DNA of 64,000 bases from Mesonia algae (GTDB lineage: Bacteria > Bacteroidota > Bacteroidia > Flavobacteriales > Flavobacteriaceae). Positions 28,725-37,508 of the stretch are shown in pieces. Under the pieces are notes generated by a model. That model saw nothing but the letters and a program-made list of their open reading frames with translations. It did not search any database and was not told the origin of the DNA. The stretch spans positions 310,001 to 374,000 of the forward strand of contig NZ_QKYV01000002.1 of the NCBI RefSeq assembly GCF_003253545.1. The letters run 5' to 3'. The first letter of the stretch is position 1; the number at the start of each line of letters is the position of its first letter. The position numbers and the translations under genes were made by a program.

Positions 28725-30944
28725 TTATTTTTTTGGTATCTTTTTTAAATTTAAAGAAATCTCATAAAGCCATTTTAATTGCTCTGTGATGAGTTGAGCT
28801 TCCTTTCTGTGGGATTGTAGCTCCTCTCTATGTTTTAAATTTTCTTTTTTTAAATATTGCGAATTTAATCGAATTGTTTCATTTTCTAAAAAAGCAGAAG
28901 CCTTTTTTAAATCTTCCGTAGAAGTAATTTTTTTCTGAGGATTTTTGTGCTCAATTCTATTAATCGTTTGTCTTAAATTACTCTCTATATGATTGATATA
29001 AGTTTCAAAGGAGTGAGAAGCTTGGGTGGTTTTATGGTTTCTTATAAAAGTTCCCAAACTCGCTAAAGAAGATAAAAAAGTGTAGTTAAAAACATTGTAT
29101 TTATAGAGTCTTCTATACGCCGTCCTCTTAGATTTTGGTTCTTGTGCCATACGTTGAAAGGTTGCACTTAGATTACCCATAGCAATAAATGCCTTTTTTC
29201 TAGCTACTTTATAACTGTTGGGTAAGTTTACTTTGGTATGATAAAAGTGATCTATTTCTCTTAAATAATTAATATTGGCTTCTAAAGCATCTACTACATT
29301 CTTTTTATAAAAAGAAGATTCCCAAGAAGGCCATAGAATAAAATTACCAAAAAATGCCAGTCCTGAGCCGATGATGGTATCAATAACACGATATTGAATC
29401 ACATTTAAAACATTGGGCTGTAAAAGCGCATAAATAAACACCACATTGAGCGTAATAAATGCTGCTGCACCCACATAATTTTTTTGAATCATGGAGAAAG
29501 CAAGAATCAAACAAATTACTCCTAGTATCATATAAACCAATGGATTCTGTACAAATAAAATGATAATAAAAGCAACTGCTCCTCCAATAAAAGTCCCTAT
29601 AATTCTGTGTTTTGATCTTTGTTTGGTCAGACCATAACTTGGTCTTAAAATCACAATGAGCGTGAGTAAAATCCAATAAGAGTTTTGTACCTGAAAATAA
29701 GAACCTATTAATACACCAATGATCATTAGTAATGCCAATCTTAATGCATGTCTAAAAATGGGGGAATTTAAACTTAGCTGCTGAATTAAGTTTCTAAAAC
29801 TATAATCTATTGGGGTTATAAATTGTTGAATTTCAGCTTTTGGTTGAATTTTGATTTTATTTCTCTGGTGTATATTTTTTAAAACCCGCTCTATTGAATT
29901 AATTTTTTCGATCTGTTTCATTTCAAAATCAAACATATTTTGTAAAAACAAAAAACGATTTGAGTTGAGCGTAGATGATTTTTCCTCTTGTAAAAAAGAT
30001 TCTATCTCTTTAAAAGATTGGTACACATTAGAGGAAGATGTGATTTTTGAATTATCTATAAATACTTCAGAAATATGAAATAACTGCTGACTCATTTCAA
30101 AAATGAGTTCTTGGTACTTGGTAATCATCGAAGGCTCCTCCTCCTCTATTTCGTCGATGTATTGGTAATTGATAGGATGGGCAACCACTAATTCTAGCAA
30201 GTCTACCAAATCGATAAAAATTAATAGTTTTCTACGGGAGGAATTAGAAACCCCAGATTCTTTTCTCGAACTTAGAAGCGCTTCCCGTAAATCTTCATGT
30301 TTTTCATTGATGCTTACTTGTAACTTAAACTGTTCTTCTTTGAGTTGCTCTCTGTTATTTTTTTTTGAGAGTAATTTCCCTCTTAATATTAAAAAATCTC
30401 CTGTAAGCTTAGCGGTTTCACCTAATAGCAATTCGGTATGTTTATTGGGCCTCAAGTAAAGAAATAAAGAACTTAATCCTATATACCAAAGACTCCCTAA
30501 ACCTATGTATACCGCATGTAGCCAAACCGCTACTTCTCCTAAATTAGCATAGGATAACACTATAGCTATCAAACCTGTAAAAGTGACCAAGGAAGCTCTA
30601 AATCCGTACACGGAAAGTAAAGAAACCGCAAATACAAAAATAAAAACCACCAATAAATTGAGCCAAAGAAATTCTTGAGAATATCCTCCTAAAAGCGTTC
30701 CTAAAATTCCTAATAGAGCTGCACAAAGCATACCTAATAATCGATGTCTTAAATTTCCCGCCACGTCGCTAGGCGCAACCATTAAAACTCCCAGAGCCAT
30801 CGCCACTCCAATAGGTAATAAATTAAAAAGATTAGTAACATATAAGGGTACGACCATAGCTAAGGCTAAAACATAGCCTTTCGCAAAATCTAATCCGGTT
30901 ACATAACGAACCGCATTTTTCTTAATTTTTTGTAGGTTGTACAC
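28725..30944 (-). CDS. FUSC-family (YccS/YhfK-like) inner-membrane protein
   Basis: A 739-residue protein with two six-helix FUSC membrane halves, about residues 25-160 and 395-540. They are separated by a coiled, charged cytoplasmic region and followed by a C-terminal coiled-coil domain. Signatures include GILGTLLGG in the first half and YWILLTLIVILRPSYGLTKQRSKHRIIGTFIG in the second (quoted in part: LRPSYGLTKQRSKHR). Relatives are putative aromatic-acid or fusaric-acid exporters and the YccS/YhfK proteins of unknown substrate. It is the first gene of a two-gene operon with the YjiK-like propeller. Confidence 0.9.
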   Translation of the reverse strand: MYNLQKIKKNAVRYVTGLDFAKGYVLALAMVVPLYVTNLFNLLPIGVAMALGVLMVAPSDVAGNLRHRLLGMLCAALLGILGTLLGGYSQEFLWLNLLVVFIFVFAVSLLSVYGFRASLVTFTGLIAIVLSYANLGEVAVWLHAVYIGLGSLWYIGLSSLFLYLRPNKHTELLLGETAKLTGDFLILRGKLLSKKNNREQLKEEQFKLQVSINEKHEDLREALLSSRKESGVSNSSRRKLLIFIDLVDLLELVVAHPINYQYIDEIEEEEPSMITKYQELIFEMSQQLFHISEVFIDNSKITSSSNVYQSFKEIESFLQEEKSSTLNSNRFLFLQNMFDFEMKQIEKINSIERVLKNIHQRNKIKIQPKAEIQQFITPIDYSFRNLIQQLSLNSPIFRHALRLALLMIIGVLIGSYFQVQNSYWILLTLIVILRPSYGLTKQRSKHRIIGTFIGGAVAFIIILFVQNPLVYMILGVICLILAFSMIQKNYVGAAAFITLNVVFIYALLQPNVLNVIQYRVIDTIIGSGLAFFGNFILWPSWESSFYKKNVVDALEANINYLREIDHFYHTKVNLPNSYKVARKKAFIAMGNLSATFQRMAQEPKSKRTAYRRLYKYNVFNYTFLSSLASLGTFIRNHKTTQASHSFETYINHIESNLRQTINRIEHKNPQKKITSTEDLKKASAFLENETIRLNSQYLKKENLKHREELQSHRKEAQLITEQLKWLYEISLNLKKIPKK

Positions 30945-30966
30945 AATTATAATTTCGGATGGTATG

Positions 30967-30974
30967 CAAATATA
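30967..30974 (-). promoter_or_regulatory. Candidate -7 box of the FUSC operon
   Basis: On the minus strand this reads TATATTTG, matching TAnnTTTG, 22 bp before the FUSC start codon. No clear -33 TTG is present at about 20 bp. Confidence 0.45.
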
Positions 30975-31046
30975 TATCTTCCGTAAAGCTTAGCTTCCGC
31001 TTTAAGAATAGTTTTGTATTTTAAAACTAAAAATAGCGTTAAGATT

Positions 31047-31077
31047 TTGCTTAAGCTGTGAATCCACGTTACTTTTG
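31047..31077 (+). promoter_or_regulatory. Promoter of the MscS gene
   Basis: TTG (31047-31049), 20-bp spacer, TACTTTTG (31070-31077). An in-frame GTG at 31058 lies inside this promoter and cannot be the start, which decides for the ATG at 31094. Confidence 0.72.
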
Positions 31078-31093
31078 TAGAAAACTGCAATTA

Positions 31094-32389
31094 ATGACTC
31101 CATCAAAATTAACACGTTCTTTTTATCATCTATTTAAAGATTGGGGATGGCAAGATTCCCTAGCTGTGTACGGTAATTTAATCATCAATTTTACGGTGTT
31201 GATTATTGTAGTTTATATTTTCAATTTTATTCTTAGAACCATTTTAAGAAAATTTATGGTTCAGCTTTCTAAAAGAACCAAGACAGAGTTTGATGATTTT
31301 CTCTTTAAAAACAAAACCATTTATCACTTCTCACATTTGCTTACATTGTTCTTGGTGAGATGGCTTACGCCTTTAGCATTAATAGATTTTGAGCATTATA
31401 GTGATGATGCGAAAATACTTATTGATGTGGTTACGGTTATTATTGTTATTATGGTAATAAGGAGTGTTATCCTCACTTTTAGAGATTTTCTTAAAACCTT
31501 AAGTAGTTTTAAGGACAAACCAATTGATAGTTATATACAAGTGTTTATGATTTTCACTTGGTTCTGCGGATTCTTAATTATTTTCTCTCACATAACAGGA
31601 AAAGATATTTGGACCTTCCTAACGGCTTTGGGTGCACTCTCTGCTGTAATACTGCTAATTTTTAAAGACACTATATTAGGTTTTGTAGCCAGCATACAAG
31701 TTTCTGTAAATGATACTGTACGTATAGGTGATTGGATTACTATGGAAAAATATGCAGCAGACGGAGATGTGATTGAAATTAATTTAGCCTCTGTGAAAGT
31801 GCGTAATTTTGATAATACCATTACCACCATTCCCACTTATTACTTAATTTCCGATTCTTTTAAAAACTGGCGCGGGATGAGTGTTTCGGGAGGTAGAAGA
31901 ATAAAAAGATCGATTTTAATTAAATCATCAAGCATCCATTTTCTTTCGGATGCTGAAATTGATCAACTTAAAGAAATTCACCTTATAAAAGACTATTTAA
32001 CTACTCGTCAAACTGAAATTAATAATTACAATATAGAGAATCAAATAGAGAAATCTACTTTGCTTAACGGAAGAAATCAAACCAATTTTGGTGTATTTAG
32101 AAAGTATGTAGATACTTATCTTAAACAACATTCGGCGATTAATAAAGAAATGATGACGATGATTAGGCAGTTAGAGCCTACATCTCAAGGAATTCCGTTA
32201 GAAATATATGCTTTTAGTAAAGATAAAGTGTGGCAGAATTATGAATATATTATTGCCGATATTTTTGATCACGTTTTAGCTGCTGTTCCTTATTTTAATT
32301 TAGAGGTTTTTGAACTTCCTTCTGGAAAGAACTTTCAAGTCTCTTTAAAAAATGAAGAAGCTTCTCAACCATCAGATAAGGATGCCTGA
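31094..32389 (+). CDS. MscS-family mechanosensitive ion channel (YbdG/MscM-like)
   Basis: A 431-residue channel protein. It has about five hydrophobic segments in the first 190 residues, then the MscS core: pore helix region around FLTALGALSAVILLIFKDTI and the beta domain DTVRIGDWITMEKYAADGDV, EINLASVKVRNFDNTITTIP. A C-terminal cytoplasmic domain follows, as in the YbdG group rather than small MscS. It would release solutes on hypo-osmotic shock. The start at 31094 is set by the promoter -7 box, which ends 16 bp upstream. It is monocistronic. Confidence 0.92.
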   Translation: MTPSKLTRSFYHLFKDWGWQDSLAVYGNLIINFTVLIIVVYIFNFILRTILRKFMVQLSKRTKTEFDDFLFKNKTIYHFSHLLTLFLVRWLTPLALIDFEHYSDDAKILIDVVTVIIVIMVIRSVILTFRDFLKTLSSFKDKPIDSYIQVFMIFTWFCGFLIIFSHITGKDIWTFLTALGALSAVILLIFKDTILGFVASIQVSVNDTVRIGDWITMEKYAADGDVIEINLASVKVRNFDNTITTIPTYYLISDSFKNWRGMSVSGGRRIKRSILIKSSSIHFLSDAEIDQLKEIHLIKDYLTTRQTEINNYNIENQIEKSTLLNGRNQTNFGVFRKYVDTYLKQHSAINKEMMTMIRQLEPTSQGIPLEIYAFSKDKVWQNYEYIIADIFDHVLAAVPYFNLEVFELPSGKNFQVSLKNEEASQPSDKDA

Positions 32390-32428
32390 AGCTTATAAAA
32401 AGAAATACTAATTCTTACTCAAATAGAC

Positions 32429-32459
32429 TTGTAAACCGCTGTAGAAGCTATTACATTTG
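32429..32459 (+). promoter_or_regulatory. Promoter of the VTT-domain gene
   Basis: TTG (32429-32431), 20-bp spacer, TACATTTG (32452-32459). The TTG of the -7 box (32457) opens an in-frame extension and mimics a start codon. The true start is ATG 32478. Confidence 0.75.
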
Positions 32460-32477
32460 CAGCTTTTAATACTAAAG

Positions 32478-33098
32478 ATGACACAAAAAAATAAACCAAA
32501 TAAAAAACCTAGGTGGAAATTACTTCACCAATATTACTCGTATACAGGATTCTATTCGTTTGTAGGTAAGAGTTTAATAAAGGCAGCATTACCCATAATT
32601 CTATTTATCATAGCTCTAATTTGTGTACATTTTTTTGTTATTGATATTAACGATATTCTGACGTATGTAACCGATAATTTTCATCCTATTGGTGTTTTAG
32701 CGGTATTTTTTGCCTCAGAATCTATTTTAGGACTTATTCCGCCAGAGATATTTATCGCTTGGTCTGGGAAGTCTGCCCATCCTAACCTATACCTTACCGC
32801 TATTGCTTTTCTTTCTTATTTTGGAGGAATTGTCTCTTATTTTGCTGGGAGAGGAATTGCAAGTATTCCTTCTGTCTTTGTGTACCTAGAAGTAAAAATG
32901 GCAAAACACATTAAAAATATGCGTAAATGGGGTGGATTTTTAATTGTGGTAGGAGCTCTTCTACCAATTCCTTTTGCTATCTCTAGTATTGCTGCAGGAG
33001 TCATTAAATTTCCTTTTAAAAGTTACCTTTTATTTGGGTTACTAAGATTTGTACGCTTCTTACTTTACGGAATTATGATCTTTGGAGCGTTAAATTAA
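32478..33098 (+). CDS. DedA/VTT-domain membrane protein
   Basis: A 206-residue protein with about five hydrophobic segments. The VTT (SNARE-associated/DedA) features are present: an acidic ASESILGLIPPEIFIAW re-entrant segment, a Gly-rich stretch FGGIVSYFAGRGI, and the late loop GALLPIPFAISSIAAG followed by an Arg in the final helix (LRFVRFLLYG). DedA proteins act as lipid scramblases or flippases, including of undecaprenyl phosphate, or support proton-motive-force homeostasis. A Lys/Pro-rich basic N-terminus precedes the first helix. It is monocistronic with its own promoter and terminator. Confidence 0.85.
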   Translation: MTQKNKPNKKPRWKLLHQYYSYTGFYSFVGKSLIKAALPIILFIIALICVHFFVIDINDILTYVTDNFHPIGVLAVFFASESILGLIPPEIFIAWSGKSAHPNLYLTAIAFLSYFGGIVSYFAGRGIASIPSVFVYLEVKMAKHIKNMRKWGGFLIVVGALLPIPFAISSIAAGVIKFPFKSYLLFGLLRFVRFLLYGIMIFGALN

Positions 33099-33120
33099 AA
33101 CGTTTCCTTCTATAAAATAA

Positions 33121-33156
33121 AAAAAGCCCGATGTGAATTCTCACATCGGGCTTTTT
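33121..33156. terminator. Strong bidirectional hairpin terminator
   Basis: A5-GCCCGATGTGA (33121-33136) pairs perfectly with TCACATCGGGC-T5 (33141-33156) over 16 bp with a four-base loop. It serves the convergent VTT and helicase genes. Confidence 0.92.
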
Positions 33157-33171
33157 AATTTATCAATTTCT

Positions 33172-34671
33172 CTACTCTTGAAATAGATCGTTAATTCTAG
33201 ATCGTAATTTTCGATTATAATCTTCAAATAACCAATCTCGGTAGTTTTTAGTATTATTGATGATACAGTAAGAATATCTCTTTACACGATCTCTAATATC
33301 ATCTTTTAACTCTCTAGCTAAGATTCTTGCATCAAAAACATCTTCACTATTTTCAGCACACATTTGCGCATGTTGATTCACAGATTCTTCTAATACAGCC
33401 TTAGATTTTTGTCCGTTGTTAACTGCTTCATTATAAGCTTTCTTAATATCGAACTCTATATTTTCAGAATTTTTGAAGAGTTCTCTCACCTCTTCAGGCA
33501 TTTTGTATTTAAATTCTCGTTCAATTTCCTCATCTCCAGTAATATTTTCTAAGAAATAATCTGGATTCTTGAAGATTTGCTGCCAATCTACAGGAGCATC
33601 CCACATTCCAAAACGAGCGGCATTATTTCCTAAATCAATTACGTTAAAAATATCTTTATGTGGAAGTTTTCTTGATCCACGACCGATCATTTGGTAATAA
33701 AGGGTTAATGATTTGGTGGCACGGTTAAGAATAATATTTTCAACTGTAGGTTCATCAAAACCTGTGGTTAATATACTTACTGAAGTTAAAATAGCATCAG
33801 GCTTATGCTTAAACCATTTTAAAATTTCTTTTCTCTCCTTTTTACTGTGCGTATTATCTAAGTGCCTTACTTCATATCCTGCATCTTTAAAAGTCTGGTA
33901 AACGTACCAAGAAGTATTAATACCGTTATTGAAAATAAGGGTTTTCTTACCTTTACAACGCTCTTCATAAGCTTGTACCAACTTTTCTTGCATAGACATA
34001 TTGGTGTACAAATCTTCAGAAGATTTTACGGTATAATCTCCGTTAATTCCTACTTGTAAAGAAGTTAATCCCACATCATAGCTATAGGTTTCCGCTTTAG
34101 CGAGAAAACCTTTTTCAATAAGTGAAGGAATAGAGTTTCCTACAATAAGTTCTTTATAGTTATCCTTCATAGGTAACTTAATATTAGAACTTAAAGGAGT
34201 AGCGGTTACCCCAAGGATAAAAGAATCTTCAAAGTATTTAAATAATTTTGTAAATGAGTTGTAGTGAGCTTCATCAATAATCACCAAACCTACATTATCT
34301 ACCTCTAATTTTTCATCGTTAAGACGGTTATTAAGGGTTTCTACCATCGCAACGAAACATTGGTATTCATCTTGGTCTGGCAACTCTTTTACCTTACTAT
34401 TGATAATTTTGTTGCGCACCCCAAATCCGTTAAGCATTTTAGAAGTTTGCTTACACAATTCAATTCGGTGCGTTAAGATCACTACTTTTTTGTTGGTCTG
34501 CTCAATATACCTTCTCACAATTTCAGAGAAAACTACTGTCTTTCCTCCTCCAGTAGGTAATTGATACAACAAATTAAAATTATCTGGTGCGTCGTTTAAA
34601 TAGGTAAAGATTTTTTGTAAATCTCTTTCTTGATAGTCATATAATTCTTTTTCAACTATTTTCTCTCTCAT
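33172..34671 (-). CDS. DEAD/DEAH-box superfamily 2 helicase
   Basis: A 499-residue SF2 ATPase. The start at 34671 (MREKIVEKELYDYQ) is preferred over an in-frame ATG at 34791, because a -7 box sits between them and the extra residues have no helicase character. Motifs: Q-like YDYQERDLQKI, Walker A LPTGGGKT, DEAH as VIIDEAHYN, SAT as GVTATP, motif IV/V DAILTSVSILTTGFDEP, motif VI YYQMIGRGSRK. It is RadD/SSL2-like in layout with a helical C-terminal region. It likely acts in DNA repair or RNA/DNA remodelling; no nuclease or methylase partner is adjacent, so it is not an obvious defence gene. Confidence 0.9.
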   Translation of the reverse strand: MREKIVEKELYDYQERDLQKIFTYLNDAPDNFNLLYQLPTGGGKTVVFSEIVRRYIEQTNKKVVILTHRIELCKQTSKMLNGFGVRNKIINSKVKELPDQDEYQCFVAMVETLNNRLNDEKLEVDNVGLVIIDEAHYNSFTKLFKYFEDSFILGVTATPLSSNIKLPMKDNYKELIVGNSIPSLIEKGFLAKAETYSYDVGLTSLQVGINGDYTVKSSEDLYTNMSMQEKLVQAYEERCKGKKTLIFNNGINTSWYVYQTFKDAGYEVRHLDNTHSKKERKEILKWFKHKPDAILTSVSILTTGFDEPTVENIILNRATKSLTLYYQMIGRGSRKLPHKDIFNVIDLGNNAARFGMWDAPVDWQQIFKNPDYFLENITGDEEIEREFKYKMPEEVRELFKNSENIEFDIKKAYNEAVNNGQKSKAVLEESVNQHAQMCAENSEDVFDARILARELKDDIRDRVKRYSYCIINNTKNYRDWLFEDYNRKLRSRINDLFQE

Positions 34672-34712
34672 AAAGCTAATTTCCTCCTTCTTATTTTTCT
34701 TATAAAACCCTG

Positions 34713-34720
34713 CAAAATTA
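34713..34720 (-). promoter_or_regulatory. -7 box deciding the helicase start
   Basis: On the minus strand this is TAATTTTG. It lies 42 bp upstream of the start at 34671 and downstream of the longer in-frame ATG at 34791, which supports the shorter protein. No clear -33 TTG is present. Confidence 0.45.
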
Positions 34721-34925
34721 CGCAGTTTTAAAGGTTTATTGAAATTATTTAGCATAAAATAGATAAATAATTTTATCGGCTTGTGCGTCAATCCTTTAAA
34801 AATATTAGAACTAACGGCGTTTTGTATATAATTGTTTTCTAATGAAATTTTTTAAAATATGTAGGTATATTTAGGATTGAAAAAATTATTTTTGCAGTAA
34901 TGTCAAATAAATAAACCCGTCCATT

Positions 34926-35291
34926 TTGAATAACTCGAAGGCCCAAAAAATTATAAAAAAGATACTAGATGATTTAGAACATGCTGGTATTATCACGAAT
35001 ACACTTGTTGCCGATCTTAAAGAATTAAGACCTTATGCTGTAGAAGAGAAAAGACCTGTTATTGCAAAGGCACTTAGGCTTGCTACCGAGCATATAGAGG
35101 AGCACTATACATTTGATATTCCTATTCCTGAAGATGATCCTATTGAAGATGAAGAAGAAATAGTGAAAAGTGAATTTAATGCCGATGAGAGTTTAATGTA
35201 CCTTATCAATTTAATTAAAGACAGCGAAAACAAACACAATATTGAAGAAATAAGAGAGTACAATAGAGCTTTAAATGAGTATGAGTTCTAA
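34926..35291 (+). CDS. Acidic helical protein of unknown function (TTG start)
   Basis: A 121-residue acidic protein. The only reasonable start is TTG at 34926: an ATG at 34900 runs into a stop after four codons and is out of frame. A -7 box TATTTTTG at 34887-34894 lies at a sensible distance. The sequence is mostly helical with an acidic cluster PEDDPIEDEEE in the middle and no known motif. It carries a good terminator and is monocistronic. No signal peptide or membrane helix is seen, so it is cytoplasmic. The function is unknown. Confidence 0.65.
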   Translation: MNNSKAQKIIKKILDDLEHAGIITNTLVADLKELRPYAVEEKRPVIAKALRLATEHIEEHYTFDIPIPEDDPIEDEEEIVKSEFNADESLMYLINLIKDSENKHNIEEIREYNRALNEYEF

Positions 35292-35317
35292 AAAGTTACT
35301 CGATTTTATCTAATCTT

Positions 35318-35353
35318 AAAGAGGAGTTTTTTATAAAAGCTCCTCTTTTTTTT
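35318..35353 (+). terminator. Hairpin terminator
   Basis: AAAGAGGAG (35318-35326) pairs with CTCCTCTTT (35340-35348), with inner TTTT/AAAA pairing and a following T tract to 35353. Confidence 0.82.
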
Positions 35354-35384
35354 ATATTTTAAATTAATAATTGAGCACGTATTT

Positions 35385-35999
35385 ATGTATAAGTGGTATC
35401 TAATTTTATTTTTTTTACTGAATTACAAGGGTTATTCTCAAGCTCAAGAAATAGCTCATTTAACTAATCTAGAAGAAGTCTCTAAAAATTTTACGTTCGA
35501 TATTAAATACGCTACCGAAAATAATTTTCTAGAGAAAAAAATATATGACTGCTCTAAATGCTTGTTACTTCCAAAAGTAGCCGATGCTTTAATTGCCGCT
35601 AATAACTATTTTTGTGAATTTGGTTATCAAATTAAGTTGTATGATTGTTACAGACCCCTTTCTGCACAAAAAGTGATGTGGGAAATTTTCCCTAATGCCA
35701 TGTATGTAGCAAATCCTTACAGAAATAAATCGGTTCACAACAGAGCGGCAGCTGTAGATCTAACTTTGGTCGATTTTGACGGTTGTGAATTAGATATGGG
35801 AACTACGTATGATTTCTTCGGAAAAGAAGCTCATCAAGATAATTTTAATCTACCTGAAGCGGTACTTCAAAATAGAAAGCTCTTAAGGGAAGGAATGAAA
35901 AAATTCGGGTTTAACCCTATAAGAACCGAATGGTGGCATTACGATTTCACCAATGCTTACAGTTTTCCCGTACTCAATTCCTTATTTGATTGTGACTAA
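35385..35999 (+). CDS. D-alanyl-D-alanine dipeptidase, VanX/DdpX type (M15)
   Basis: A 204-residue zinc peptidase with an N-terminal signal peptide (about 18 residues). VanX motifs: the catalytic Arg in YDCYRPLSAQ, the zinc ligands His and Asp in SVHNRAAAVDLTL, and Glu-x-x-His in RTEWWHYDF. These complete the M15D active site. In bacteria without vancomycin clusters such enzymes usually scavenge D-Ala-D-Ala from cell-wall turnover. No vanH, vanA or regulator genes are adjacent, so a resistance role is unlikely. Its stop overlaps that of the convergent galE by 4 bp. Confidence 0.92.
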   Translation: MYKWYLILFFLLNYKGYSQAQEIAHLTNLEEVSKNFTFDIKYATENNFLEKKIYDCSKCLLLPKVADALIAANNYFCEFGYQIKLYDCYRPLSAQKVMWEIFPNAMYVANPYRNKSVHNRAAAVDLTLVDFDGCELDMGTTYDFFGKEAHQDNFNLPEAVLQNRKLLREGMKKFGFNPIRTEWWHYDFTNAYSFPVLNSLFDCD

Positions 36000-37009
36000 T
36001 CTTGTTTAAGTTGCCATTCCCAAGCGCTTTTTAAAGCTTCTTCTATTCCCAATTCTGCTTTCCAGCCCAAATCATTATTAGCCTTAGTAGTATCGGCGTA
36101 AGCGGCTATAATATCTCCTTCTCTTCTGTCTACAATTTTATAAGGTAGTTTTTGTTGGGTTACTTTTTCAAAGGCATGAATCACTTCTAGAACACTGTTC
36201 CCTTTTCCTGTTCCTAAATTAAAGACCTCATAATTTTTCTTATTCTTTTTCTGAATAAGACGCTCTAAAGCTACAATATGTGCTTTGGCTAAATCTACCA
36301 CATGAATATAGTCTCTTATTGCAGTACCATCTTGTGTAGGATAATCATCGCCAAATACTGATAGTTCTTTTCTTTCCCCTGCTGCTGTTTGAGTAATAAA
36401 GGGAATAAGGTTTTGTGGAACGCCAATAGGTAACTCTCCTATTTGAGTAGATTTATGAGCTCCAATAGGATTAAAGTAACGCAAAGAAATACCACTAAAT
36501 TCTGAATTAACCTTTGCATATTCTTGAATGATCTCCTCTCCTATTTGCTTGGTATTGCCATAAGGAGATTCTGCTTTTTTTACAGGAGCTTCTTCTGTAA
36601 TTGGTAACTCATCGGCCTGACCGTAAACTGTACAAGACGAGCTAAATATAAAATTGCTAAGCTCTTTTCTTCTCATTTCCTGTAATACCAACACAAGAGT
36701 ATTGATATTATTTTCATAATACATTAAAGGTTTCTCTACACTTTCACCCACCGCTTTTGAGGCTGCAAAATGAATAATTCCGTCAAGGTCTTGGTGCTCT
36801 TCAAAAAACTCGCTTAATTCTAGTTTATCCTTTAAATCTAGTTTATAAAATTGTGGTGATTTTTGTGTAATAGAAGTGATTCCTTCCAATACAGATATAC
36901 TAGAATTAGAAAGGTTATCGATGATAACCACTTCATAATTTTTTTGAAGCAATTCTACCACGGTATGCGAACCTATAAACCCAAGTCCGCCTGTAACTAA
37001 TATTTTCAT
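35996..37009 (-). CDS. galE: UDP-glucose 4-epimerase
   Basis: A 337-residue extended SDR. The NAD-binding motif GGLGFIGSHTVVELL starts at residue 7. SSSCTVYG contributes the catalytic Ser/Thr and SPYGNTKQIGEE the YxxxK pair. The substrate segment YFNPIGAH and the closing region with GDIIAAYADTTKA are typical GalE. It interconverts UDP-glucose and UDP-galactose for polysaccharide or glycolipid synthesis. It is monocistronic, and no glycan cluster is adjacent in this window. Confidence 0.95.
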   Translation of the reverse strand: MKILVTGGLGFIGSHTVVELLQKNYEVVIIDNLSNSSISVLEGITSITQKSPQFYKLDLKDKLELSEFFEEHQDLDGIIHFAASKAVGESVEKPLMYYENNINTLVLVLQEMRRKELSNFIFSSSCTVYGQADELPITEEAPVKKAESPYGNTKQIGEEIIQEYAKVNSEFSGISLRYFNPIGAHKSTQIGELPIGVPQNLIPFITQTAAGERKELSVFGDDYPTQDGTAIRDYIHVVDLAKAHIVALERLIQKKNKKNYEVFNLGTGKGNSVLEVIHAFEKVTQQKLPYKIVDRREGDIIAAYADTTKANNDLGWKAELGIEEALKSAWEWQLKQD

Positions 37010-37199
37010 TTACAGAATGTTAAAATTAAACACCTAATTATAGGCATTGATTTCTTTTAAAATAGAATGCTTTTAAAAGATTAAAAATAATTTTAAACCA
37101 ATTTATGTATAAGATTTTAAAAATAAATGGAAAATTGAAAAGAATATTATTAATTTAATAATCCAGATAGAATTTCTTTATAGTATTCTTCAAATGGCC

Positions 37200-37207
37200 T
37201 AAATTTG
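37200..37207 (+). promoter_or_regulatory. Candidate -7 box for the DUF3817/EEP pair
   Basis: TAAATTTG matches TAnnTTTG, 16 bp before the ATG at 37224. No TTG -33 element is seen at the usual distance. Confidence 0.45.
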
Positions 37208-37223
37208 TATAAAATTTTACTCC

Positions 37224-37508
37224 ATGGATAATTCAATTAAAGCTTTTAAATTCATCAGCATATTAGAAGCAATTTCTTTTCTAGTTTTGTTACTTATTGC
37301 TATGCCTCTAAAATACATTTGGGAAATGCCAGAAATGGTAAGAATTGTAGGAATGGCACATGGTATTCTATTTGTATTATATGTAATGGGAGCTTATTGG
37401 ATGTACGAAAAACTTAATTGGTCTTTTAAAACATTAATGATTGTAGTTTTGTGTTCTATTCTACCATTCGGACCTTTCTACGCAGACAAAAAATATCTTC
37501 CTGCATAG
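37224..37508 (+). CDS. DUF3817 small membrane protein
   Basis: A 94-residue protein with three hydrophobic segments. It matches the DUF3817 (YdzA-like) pattern: FKFISILEAISFLVLLLIAMPLKY, then the MVRIVGMAHGILFVLY helix and a closing helix with PFGPFYADKK. The function is unknown; it is an integral inner-membrane protein. Its stop TAG shares a G with the GTG start of the next gene, so the two are translationally coupled. Confidence 0.88.
   Translation: MDNSIKAFKFISILEAISFLVLLLIAMPLKYIWEMPEMVRIVGMAHGILFVLYVMGAYWMYEKLNWSFKTLMIVVLCSILPFGPFYADKKYLPA

Noticed and set aside
33172-34671. Helicase as part of a defence system
   Set aside because: No nuclease, methylase, TIR, Sir2 or other defence partner is adjacent, and the flanking genes are ordinary housekeeping genes with their own terminators.
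35385-35999. Vancomycin-resistance dipeptidase
   Set aside because: The VanX motifs are real, but vanH, vanA and vanRS are absent; a cell-wall turnover role is more likely.
37451-37507. N-terminal extension of the EEP-family protein
   Set aside because: The extension overlaps DUF3817 out of frame and lacks family similarity; the TAGTG overlap with GTG at 37508 is the natural coupled start.
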